In this document: one piece after another, positions 15,501 through 27,500 of the stretch
Layout: every line of letters begins with the position of its first letter
Numbering within the stretch: position 1 is the stretch's first letter
Notes under the pieces: generated by a model
What the model was told of the DNA's origin: nothing
Databases searched by the model: none
What the model saw: only the letters and a program-made list of their open reading frames with translations
DNA from: Asterias rubens
Lineage: Eukaryota > Echinodermata > Asteroidea > Forcipulatida > Asteriidae
Length of the DNA stretch: 64,000 bases
Reading direction: 5' to 3'
NCBI RefSeq assembly: GCF_902459465.1
Contig: NC_047062.1
Location: forward strand, 21,891,919 to 21,955,918
Program-made: the position numbers and the translations under genes

Positions 15501-18500
15501 TTTTACTACTTTGCTTATTTTTTTTTCAAACCAACTGCAGTTGGTCAACCAGAACCTATCAGCCTTCATGCATTCTTTGAAGAGCAACATTGATTTATTT
15601 TTGCATTTAACAAATCTGAAATAACTTGTGCTTTTTATTGATTACATTGAAGTGTCCGTGTTGCCCATTTAGACCTTATGCACATGACGTCATTTTGAGT
15701 AGATGCCCTTGGCTAGAGATCAAAAGAAGGAGTTAAAAGTTCATGACTAGAGTTTTCAATTTTGTACATTGCGAATCAACCACTAGTTAACCATTGGTCA
15801 TGTTGGTCTCTGATTGAAAATGCACAAGGTTGCGCATTGGCCCATCCTGTTTGCTGTGTGTATAATAGATGTGCGTTTTCCATTGTATCACATCAATGCA
15901 TTTAAGGTCTAATGAAGTTGATAATTCATGTATGAAGCGCAACCATCATTTAGAATGTATGGCATTGAACATTGTCTGCTGGTTGAAGTAACCAGCTTAT
16001 AGTCCGTAGAAATTAGAAAATTAGATTCCCATCATCATGCTTGTCTTTGACGACTTGAGACAGAGAAAAGAATGTAACAGGCATGCAATTTCTCAGGATG
16101 TTTCTGATTTCAGGATTCCCTCAAACCTCCTTGAGCCTTCAAGTTTTCTTGAAAGAAGTAAAGCAATCACCAAAGGGAGAAACAAATAGTCTGCATTGTG
16201 TCCAAAAATCTGTAGTTATGCATTTCTGGTGATGCACAGAGCAGTCATGGTATTCTTTCAACTTCAGTCTGAAATATAAGAAAAATTTGGATTAAATAGC
16301 CTGAAAAGTCTATGAAAGCTTACACCATTACTACGTTTTGGCGTTCATATCCAATAAATGTTCCGGTTGAATTGGCCGTTAGTTAATCATTGGCCAATGA
16401 CCCTAATAGTTATTGACACCCAAAACACACCGCACAAGGTCCAAATATTATGCCTGACAGAGTAAGGGATGCATTTTGGTTGAATTGGCCATTGGTTAAT
16501 GACTGGCCAGTGACTGAAACAGCTATTGGTTACAGTCGCCAAAACGCACCCCTGTAAACCTCCTGAATAGACCGATCCAGTAGGCTCCGCCCACGACGCA
16601 CGTGTGAGCAAGAACAAGTGGGGCTCTCCAATGCCTTTCTGCACAACTCTGCCGCGCGCGCCAAGATATGCGCATGCATGTCGGACCTTATTTGTCAGAC
16701 CTTCGTTGCGTTGTGATTGGTCAATACGCAATGGGGCGGAGCTTAATGGATCGGTATATTGTAACATCTGAGAGGTTATGTCCCTAGATTAAGGGGGACC
16801 CAGACACGCAATTCATTTTCCAGGAATGTTCTCATCCAATCTCATCCCTGATGTAGTTTAAATGAAGGTTTGTAACCCTATCTCTCCCATGTTTGCAGCC
16901 GTCCCAGCCACTGTCCTGATGATCTGTAAGTTTCCCCTTAGTGGGTTATGAAAACCCCCTTCACCTCTTGGTTTGTTGCTGGTGCTGGTGGTGGTGCTAT
17001 TTATAATAACAGTGTTTGATTGAATGTTCCACTGCTTGTCTGCTTTTTTGTGCATTATCGCTTGTTTTTGTATGGACTTATATTTCAAGTTCGATTCCTG
17101 TTTGAAAAAGTTCGGTTGAGGCTATTGTGCCACCTCATATTTTAAGTCCACCTTTTTATGTTTTGATCTTTCAATCTTATTTGACACGTGTATGTCATTT
17201 GAGGAAAATTTATCAAGTCTTAATATTTTCCTTTTTATAAATGAAACAGTTTCTAGCATGATGCTTGAACACTTCAGTCTTAAGGTTGAACACACACCAA
17301 CTTGGTGTATACAGCACTTTTTTGTCACTCAATTCAAGACTAGTGCTTCAAGATTACTTTGATTTGATTTTTGAAATTTAAAAGTACTTCCTTCTTGTTT
17401 AGTGTCAGGCCCAGAAGCATTCACAATAGACCGTATTGAATAAACCCTTTTTGCTTTGAAAGTCGCCATCTTGTAGGGCAAACCGTATGCGTGTCTAAAC
17501 GCGTACGTCAAAGAAACACGCAACACGCAGCATTCCCGGTTTGATTTCTACGGCACAAGCACGCACACACACACGCACACGCTCACAGACGCCATCTTGT
17601 AGGGCAGATATTTAAACGGTGACGTTATATTCAATACGGTCTATACATTTTTTTCCTCTTATAAAGGGTGTGCACAACATTGGTAAGATCGAAACAAATT
17701 AGTAATCACTGGGCCAGCGTAATGATGGTCATGGTGGAATGGAAAAATTCCCTGAAATTTGGTTTACTTGAAATGCAACAGCTTTTGAGAAATCAGTGAA
17801 ACAATTAGTTTTGATCTTGCAAGACTAAGACTCGTTGTTTGAAAACAGTGAAAACATATCAGAGGTTTTCCACTATTTTCCTTGTGACTCAATAATTTTA
17901 ACAGGTTTGTTATTTCATCTATATAATGGGTACTGAGCCAAATTCTACAGCTTTTGTCTGCTAAGCAGAAATAAGCAGAATGCCAGTTACAAGTTGAACA
18001 TTTGTCATACTCTTATCTAACCTTATTCTGGTGAGCACAATTATGTTGTTCTAAGCTACTTTTTGTGCTTAAGCAGCTCTATGAAACTGAGCCCAGGTCT
18101 TCGACAATTACCAATGTTGTCCTCATGCTTTAAGGGTCCCGTCTATTTTTAACTCTCTTGTAAACTATTTGGTGGTTGGATACCTTGACTCTTTTTAACA
18201 TTGAGATATATCACACTAAGCATTAGTTGTCGTTCTAAGCATTAGCGTTCATGTTAATATACTGCTCTGATAGTCTGTCCAGCACTGCTTATGCTGTAAC
18301 ATGAGTCTGCACTCAACTTCAATTGGGTAGAAATATAGTCTGGCACACACAGGGGATGCCCCAGTGGTATCTACCCTCCCTCTCCGCTCCCCAAAAGAAG
18401 AAATAAATGTGTACATTGCTTCATTTTGAGAAAGAGATTTACACAAACTTCACATATACTTCCACCATGCAAAATTCCAAATCCTGCTTTATGTTGATTA

Positions 18501-21500
18501 GAAGCGGTAGTATTGGAATGGCTTTTGGCTCCCCAAAAAAATGTGAAAATGAACGAAATGCTTTTCTGACGCTCTGTGAAGTAAGGTAACCCACAAAGAT
18601 CAGCATAACTGACAATTCTGTTGATAAAAGACCTCTATAATTAGGCCTCATCTCATTTTTAAAATCAACCCTATAGGATCTAGGAAATCATGGACTTTAA
18701 CTCCCATATGGACAGAACAGAAGCTGTTGAGAGGCCAATGGAAATCTAGTGTCTTTGGCTGTAACTTAGGCTCATTGGCTTCTACAGCAGGGCTGAAGTG
18801 TAGGCAGAAGGATGACCTACACAGCCGCAGCCAAAGATATTTCAGTCTAACATTTATCATTTACAACATCTGCCCGAATGGAAAACAACTGCCCATTTAC
18901 AACACCTGCTTATATGAAAACAACTGCCCATTTACAACATCTGCCCAAATGGAAACAACTGCCCATTTACAACACCATGTTAAATTGAAACACCTGCTCA
19001 TTAACAACACTTGCCTAAATGGAAACAACTGCCCGTTTACAACACTTGCCCATTTGCAACACCTGCTTACCTGCCCATTTATGACATCTGCCTGATTGAG
19101 GATACATTCAAATTAACCATATAGCTTGCTGCATTGTGTGGCCTGCACTGAATGACTAACTGTTTTTGACACTAATTGCTTGGCTTTGTTTATGCAATGT
19201 CAGTCTTGATTGATTGATAGGATGAATCTCCTCTGCCTCGTAGAACCTGCTTCCCGTCAGTCCAAACAATTCTCGTCATTCTAATGATCATTCTATAACT
19301 TTTATCTGACGCTTTTGTCCACTTTGAGTGGTTAACATTTCTGGGAAAAAATATACAGAGCTCTTCCTCTGTACTTACTCTCAATGGATCTTTCAAACAA
19401 GCGATTTTACTTATGAGGTTGACAACTATTCTGAAAACTTCCTATTTCTATAACTTTTCAAAAGTTTCAGGAATACTAAAATGTCTCTTTGGCGTGCAGG
19501 TTTTCGATTGTATTGGTTGTTGATAATCTAACAGAAAACTTTTGCTTTAAAAAAACACAAAAAAGTTTGGTGGTCTGGAGGTAGAGAGGTATTCAGGAAG
19601 TAATTTAAAATTGGTTTTGATTTTGTTACTATACAGCCTGTTTATACCCAAGAGTGTGGAGGAAGAAGCGTTGCTGTTGCTACTCATCAGTGAACTTCAG
19701 GTATATTATAACAACGGACATTTGTAGTGTGCCACGTCTGTCAGAAAGACACTCCTGGCCCATAGAAAATGATCTCTGCTATTGAGGGTACTTGGGGCCA
19801 TGTCACACAAGGCAATTTACTGGCAACCAGTTTCAGGCAATCTCCAAGAAGAAAAGCCGTTCACATTTCAATATTCATGCATTTGTCTTGGGGACTGAAA
19901 TACACTGTTTAAAGAATGCTATCAAAGTGGTAGCAGTTGGTTGCACTGCAGTTGGTTGCCTTCAAGTTGCACATTAAAAAAATGGTTTGTGTGAGAAGGC
20001 CTATAAAGCCAAGACTGACCAAGTGTGATGTCAAGTTAGCTCTAAAGCTGGAGGAGAGTGTCTACTTGTCTGAGGTTCACTGCAGTGGAAGAGCTTTCAA
20101 AAGAGATGGTCCAGCATGTACAATGTATCTAGGAGATGTGCCATGTATTGAACTCAGATTGCCAGATTACAACGTATACAAAATACAGACTTGTCACCAG
20201 AACTCGCACTCGGGAATCCATCACACCCATTCTTAAGGATCTACATTGGCTACCAATACGGGCTAGAATTGATTTTAAAGTTTTAGTTCTGATTTTAGTT
20301 TTTAGTACTGTTTACTTTGTACAATAATTGTTGATTTCCTTTTATAGCGCATAGGGACCTCACGGTGATATGCGCTATATAAGACTGTTTTTTTTATTAT
20401 TATTATTGTTATTATAGTTGAGAAGTAGAACCTTGAAATGGATGTATTTCTGTTATGTCCAAAGATATCAAGGTACTAAAGACCTTTATTGGTTCTTCTT
20501 CACCTTTTTCTTCAGGTCAATCGGGATGTTGTCTTGAGTCGTTCTAAAGAGCATTCTCAGAGTAGAGAGCACACGTTTCTTCATGCTACTGCCGTCTATG
20601 ACTTACTTGCCATAACACTTTCAAGGAGGGTCCAGTACAACATGCTTGCAGATGTAAGAAACAGACATGCAGTGTCTATACTGATTTCCTCTTGTTTTGA
20701 GTGCCCGTTTTTAAAGAAACGTGTACCTTTGGTTTTTAGAACCGTACGATTGATTTTACACTATTATCTTCAGTCGGCTGTACAGCAGGCGGACACAACT
20801 TGTTCCTATTCCATCCTGTCGTGTCCTAGTCTCCTGATCTCCAGCGGGGAGAGCAGGACATCATGTGACACTAATCTTGCGATGTACTCTGCGTATAGAA
20901 GGCGCTGACGACCTTGTCTGCGCCGGCAGTGAGATGGGGAGTAGAGAGTAGATATTGGGTGGCTCATTAGCAGACTTCCGCAGGATCTGAACTTGTACAC
21001 TATATAAATGTAGATAATTATATACAATAACCCCCTATGAAAATTTAAATTCAAAAGATGGTAGCATTTTTGAGAGAAGAAAAAGTGAAATGCCAACCAA
21101 TCCTAGCTGCTAAACAAACTGTTATGTCACGCTTTTTAAAAATCGATTCCCGGGTTTGATTTCACAAAGATGAGTTCTCAAATCACAATACTACCATAGT
21201 GAGTTGTATTTGTTAGGTCACAATTTGCTGAGACATTTATATTGATGCACAGTTAAGAACAATCTTAGCTCTTTGTGATCAGCCACAGGGCCCAATTTCA
21301 TAGCGCTGCTTAGCGGCCGATTTTGTGCTTACTGTGCAGTTTCTATTTCATAGCGCCGCTAACCGTAAGCACACAAAAATGTTAACCTTCCGGTGCTTAC
21401 CGAACGAAAATAAATGATGTCACAATGCAAATCCACGGTAAGCACGCAATATGGCCGCCCAATTTTTCTGCTAACCTGTGATATACGCTAAGGCTTAAGC

Positions 21501-24500
21501 AAATTTTTCTGCTATAAGCACGCAAATTTGCTTACTGTTAAGCAGCGCTATGAAATTGGGCCATGGTCTGATCTGATAGATATTTTGTTTTACACCAGGT
21601 TTTGGACGGAACAATGAAATTTTCCTGTCGTGAGTTCCACATGTGGCACCAGTTTGCATTGGCTCTAATCAGTGCTGGAAGGGTGAGTTAGATTGTTCCT
21701 TCCCTAGTATGGTTTTACTGACAATGTGGCACCAGTTTGCATAGGCTCTAATCAGTGCTGGAAGGGTGAGTTAGATTGTTCCTTCCCTAGTATGGTTTTA
21801 CTAACAATGTGGCACCAGTTTGCATTGGCTCTAATCAGTGCTGGAAGGGTGAGTTAGATTGTTCCTTCCCTAGTATGGTTTTACTAACAATGTGGCACCA
21901 GTTTGCATTGGCTCTAATCAGTGCTGGAAGGGTGAGTTAGATTGTTCCTTCCCTAGTATGGTTTTACTAACAATGTGGCACCAGTTTGCATTGGCTCTAA
22001 TCAGTGCTGGAAGGGTGAGTTAGATTGTTCCTTCCCTAGTATGGTTTTACTAACAATGTGGCACCAGTTTGCATTGGCTCTAATCAGTGCTGGAAGGGTG
22101 AGTTAGATTGTTCCTTCCCTAGTATGGTTTTACTAACAATGTGGCACCAGTTTGCATTGGCTCTAATCAGTGCTGGAAGGGTGAGTTAGATTGTTCCTTC
22201 CCTAGTATGGTTTTACTAACAATGTGGCACCAAAGTGAGACTTGATTGTTAAACACCAAATTTCTATTTAGGTGCTCATTTTTGTTCATTGGCAGTGATT
22301 AAATCAATAAAATAAATGGCTGTTTTGAATCTTCAAATAGCCACTTGTCAGTTAGATTTGAATGTCTGGTGCAATGGCTTGCTTAGTCGCAAGTTATCGC
22401 TAATATTTGAATTCTTTAGGCTATGGTTTTCTAGGTTCCTTCAAGTTTTGTCCAGCATTTTTAGTTTTACTGGCGGCTTAGTATTGAAAGTTAAAATATA
22501 TTTTTGAAGAAACCGTTTTTTATATTTTTTTGTTTTGGTTGTTTTGCTGTTGTAGAATTCCAGAGGCCTGCTGGTACTGCGTGAATGTGTGAAGATGGAA
22601 CCCCAGAATGTATCGGTGCTACTGCAAGCTGCTAAACTCTGCTTAGAAAAACTCAATATGGTAAGAGATTCAAGGCAAAGAATACCTTTGGTTTTTTTGA
22701 GAAGTTTGATTGTTTTAAAGACACTGGACACTATTGGTAATTGTCAAAGACCAGTCTTCTCACTTGGTGTATCTCAACATATGCATAAAAATTACAAATC
22801 TGTGAAAATTTTAGCCCAATCGGTCATGAACGTTGCGAGATAATAATGAAAGAAAAACCACCCTTGTCACACGAAGGTTTCTAAATCTGAGGTCTCGAAA
22901 TCAAGTTCGTGGAAAATTACTTCTTTCTCGAAAACGACGTTACTTCAGAGGGAGCCGTTTCTCGCAATGTTTTGTACTATCAACCTCTCCCCATTACTTG
23001 CTACCAAGTAATGTTTTATGCTAGTAATTATTTTACGTAACTACTAATAGTGTCCACTGCCTTTAATCCTATATAAATGTAGATGTGTACAATCAAACTA
23101 ACATGTGGAAATTTCGCCGCTGAAAATGTTATGTTGCTGTTTCCTTCAAGCTCTTTGAGTTTTTATAAACCAGAAAAGAATGTGTCTGACTTTAATGTAT
23201 CAGAATGACAATCTTGCTCTAAGTTCTGTACATTTGGTTTCAATGTAGATAACTGAAGGGATAGAGTTTGCTGAGAAGGCTGTTGCACTTGGTGACAGTG
23301 GGATGTTTAGTGCAAGGAGCTACATGTGGCTTGGCATAGGCTATGCCTTAAAAGCCAACGAAGGTAAGCAGCCATTTAAAACTGTAACGTGCTGTACAAA
23401 GTTCTTTGTGCTAGTCAGTTTTGTCTACAAATTTAAAAATAAAATATTTTGACAGTTAGTCATTTTAATCAGTGATGTTTACATTCTTGTTACAGCAACA
23501 ATCCACACCTTGAGACAAGAACTTCAGAAGAAGTCTCTGACGGCACTGAATAAGTCCCACTCACTGGATAGTAACGATCATCTAGTTCTATTCCACATCG
23601 CTATGCAATTAGCCATTTCTAGACAGGTATTGAACTAAACTATCTTTCAACTATTTATGGGCAGTTTAATGATTTGTGTTTAATGTTCAATGCAAGATCG
23701 ACCTAACCGACATGACCAACCTGAATGACCTGTCAACCTGCTTACCTGATTGACCTTACCAACCTGACTGACCTTACTGACTGACTGACTTGATGGCCAT
23801 GACTGACATGACCGACCTGACCAACCTGCTGACCCGACCAACCTGAATGACCTGTCAACCTGCTTACCTGATTGACCTTACCAACCTGACTGACCTTACT
23901 GACTGACTGACTTGATGGCCATGACTGACATGACCGACCTGGCCAACCTGCTGACCCGACCGACCTGACTGACCTGATTGACATTTCCACCTGCTAACCT
24001 GACCAACCTGACTGCCCTGACCAACCTAACTGACTGACTGACCTAACTGACCTGACTGACCCACCTGACTGACCTGCTGACCTGACCGACATGACCAACC
24101 TGCCTGACCTGCGGATGATTTGATTGGTCGGACTGAACGGACTGACCGACCTGACTGACATGACTGACATGACCAACCTACCAGCCTGACTGACCGGACA
24201 GACCTGACTGACTGATCTGACCGACCAGAGTGACTGACCTGAGTGATCTGACTGATCAAACTGACTGACCAACCTGATTTATCTGATTGACCTAACTGAC
24301 TTGACTGACCTGACCAACCAACAGTGCTTATCACACATTGGTGTAACAGCAAAAGTCATCTTTACTGCAATGTTCACATCTATAAGTTGCAATCTTCTAT
24401 ATTTAGATTCCAGAAGCCCTTCTGAAGGTACAAGAGTCTCTGAGACTAAACGGTGACCACATTCCATCGTTACACTTGCTTGCCCTCCTACTATCATCCC

Positions 24501-27500
24501 AGAAACAGTATAGAGAAGCACTGGACTTAATGGAGATGGCCTGTCACCAGCTTCCTGACAACATCAAGTAGGTTTCTAGAGAAATGTGTCTGTAAATGCA
24601 GGAGTTCTGTTCTTCTCGTCTTTGTTTTAAATTGGTATTAGAGAGCCAGGGCTTGAATTTCACACTGTACCACAGGTCCATGGCCGGTGAATTTAGTGAC
24701 AGGCCAGTAAACTCACAACTTGGCAAGTCTGGCAGTTTTTATGATTTTCAATCTTAATTAAACAACATTTTTCTCAATTAAATTTTGATTCTGATAAACA
24801 TCTTTCAATTATGTTGAGTACCAAAGTCTACTTGAAACCCATAAGGCCAATGCAACAGTCTTTTTCTTCTCAAAAAACAACAACAACAACAATATAATAG
24901 ATGTTAAATTTTCATCGGGGATAAAGAATATTAATTTTGGTTTTTACCCATACACCGATGTGTGTTAGCACTGTATACTCAGTACTTTCCCGAGTCCTGT
25001 GAAAAAATATCACAGGCATGTTACTCGGGTGGGATTCGAACCCACGACCCTTGCAATTCTAGAGCAGTGTCTTACCAACTAGACTACCGAGGTTGCCCGG
25101 CAGCTAGAGGCAGTTCGAATCCTATGTTTTGGCAGCGGGTACCGCAACGATATAATAGATGTTAAATTTGCATCGGGGATAAAGAATATTAATTTTGGTT
25201 TTTACCCACAATATAGTTTATGTTAAAACTGTGTTGTCATTTTAAATCTGATCTTGTGAAAAAAATTGCGGTCCAGTAAAAATTCCAAGCTGCAAGCCCT
25301 GTGGTCTTGTAAATGTTTCCTCAAATTTCAAGCCCTGGGAGCTGTTTGCATTATAGGGGATTTTCAGTTACATTTTCCTCCAATATTATTTAATTTAAAA
25401 TATGTCACAGAAAAAAATGGTTCAGCTTCTAGTATGAACTTCTGAATTAGTAAACTTTCAGACCAAAGTAAGACAATGGTGTTTCTTATCCTTACCAATC
25501 CTGTATGATACCTTTAGTTGCCTTATGCAGTTTAGCCCCGTTCTATGGGTCTGTAGTAGTCTAACCTTGTCGTGTCTTTCTCTGTTTAGCCTGCTCTTCA
25601 CTAAGGTTAAACTGGAGGAATTACAGATCGGCCCTGAGGAAGCGTTGATGACATGTAAAACAATGCTGTCTACGTGGAAAGGAACCTTTGAAGCTTCACA
25701 AAAGTAGGAAATAATAGTAATTATAATAATAATAATAGTGGCTATTTATAATGCGCCATGTCTGTCTAAAAGACACTCCTGGCGCAGGAGAGATGCCAAA
25801 GCCAGATTGCTAAGAGTATAGTTAAGCACAAATGGGTTTTGAAGCTGGAATAGGTGCATGTAGTGATTTGTCTGAGTTTAGGGGGGAGTTCGTTCCATAG
25901 AGATCAAAACAAAATACATCCGTCTGTAAACACTTTATCAGGGATGAGAAATTTCAGACCTTTGTCTAAAGTCAGAGTTTATTGTGTCTGCCTGTAGAAA
26001 ACAAAAAGCTAGGTACGAGATATTTTGGTTGCAGCCTCTACAGTAATTGTTGGTCTTTAAAGGGGTGAACAAATTGTTAGATCTTGTTCATGTTCATGGA
26101 CATGGAGTTGGATACAGAACTGGGGTTTTTGTTACAGCAAAAAAAAACAGCAACACAACAAACTGCAATGCTCCACAGTGGTTTCAACTTTGGTTAATTA
26201 TGCTAGTTCAATGTAATGGTGTTGGGGCTGAACGGAGACTCCTTCGGTCTAACAGCTCCTGTTCACCATACTTTGTAGTTCCAAGAACAAGTCACATCAC
26301 TTTTGCTGATAGAGCCTTCTGGAATAAACTTCCCAATCACATCAGGGACACAACATCACTCAACACATTCAAGGCACTTCTGAAAGCCCACTTGTTTCAG
26401 GAGGCCTACCATCAATGTACTTTTATATGTTATTATCTACATTTTTGAAATTCATGCTTTTATTTTCTGTATTTTTGTAACATGTATGTTTTTTGTAGGA
26501 GGGGTCTGGGAGGGCACATCGCTGTGATGACAGTTTTTAAAACTTTTGCCTTACCCTGGACGGCCCCTGCCAACAAAGAATTATGTCCGAAGATTAAAAA
26601 TAAATAAAAATCATAAAATAAATAAATGACTTTTTATTTCTTCTGTGCCTCAGCGCATTTGATTTAGGCGCTATACAAATTACGTTTGATTGATTGATTG
26701 ATAATGTAAGGCTTTTGATAATTCCTTGCTACATTATCATTTCAGTCCTTTTCATTATTTTACTTTACATTGTTTTGTTAATGATTGTTCTCTGTTAATG
26801 ATTGTTCTCTGTTTTGATAGACTTTTAATGTAATGAGGCCCTAAATTATCAGATGTACTGTCAAACATATCAAACAGTTCTGATTTTTTTTCCTACAAAG
26901 TGATGAATCAAGTCATGGTGCAGGGCGTACGGACAGAGCTTATAGTGACAAGAGGAGTGCAGCCCAGATACATCTGTCAGAGTACAGTGACAGGGACTCG
27001 GGTAAGTTGCATGTCACATCAGAATAACATTAAGGGACAGGGATTAACCAAGTGACAAGATGTGTTTAATCTTCAATCGGTAACAACAAATCAAGTGTAG
27101 AGCCTATGGGCCGAATCAGAAGAGATTGTTTTCATATGTCTTTAGCTGTCCTCATGAAAGAAGAAGTTAACTTGCCATTCAAGGAAATAAGACCTACATG
27201 TAGCCCTGTATACTCTGCTCGTCTTCCCCTGAAGACGAGCAGAGTATACTGTTCGAAATGTCGCGACCAAACCGGCGCTTTTCAGAGCCACCACTCCTTC
27301 AAATGAGTTATTACCCATATGGTTGTACCGGCAAGTTTACTATTAATATTTATATTTATAGTTGCTCTTATTCTCCACACCATGCAAAGCTTCAAACACC
27401 ATTTACATGTAACCCTGTTGGGCCCAATCTTCAATATGTCTATTCGTTGTAATGTGAGTCTGTATTTATTCCTAACTTTTGCCACCTGCACAATAAGGGG

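Larger units (their letters stand above)
14995..19636 (+). other. TTC7 intron 7 (4.6 kb), repeat-filled
   Basis: This intron has no supported coding exon. It holds a dispersed element near 15085-15310 (related to 36.2 and 53.6 kb), several TIR elements (15670, 16337, 16563, 17426), a family D hairpin (17930) and a degenerate tandem repeat (18860-19100). Open frames seen here are short and unrelated to TTC7. Confidence 0.7.

Noticed and set aside
20489-20908. A 139-codon frame taken as one exon
   Set aside because: Only 20516-20653 matches TTC7. It ends in a clear GTAAGA donor, and the rest of the frame is intron read-through.
21641-22235. CRISPR-like array of direct repeats
   Set aside because: The whole 83-bp unit is repeated without unique spacers, in a eukaryotic intron, and matches the adjacent exon.
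23742-24352. Serine/valine-rich minus-strand frames
   Set aside because: They are translations of the TGAC minisatellite in a TTC7 intron, not a gene.
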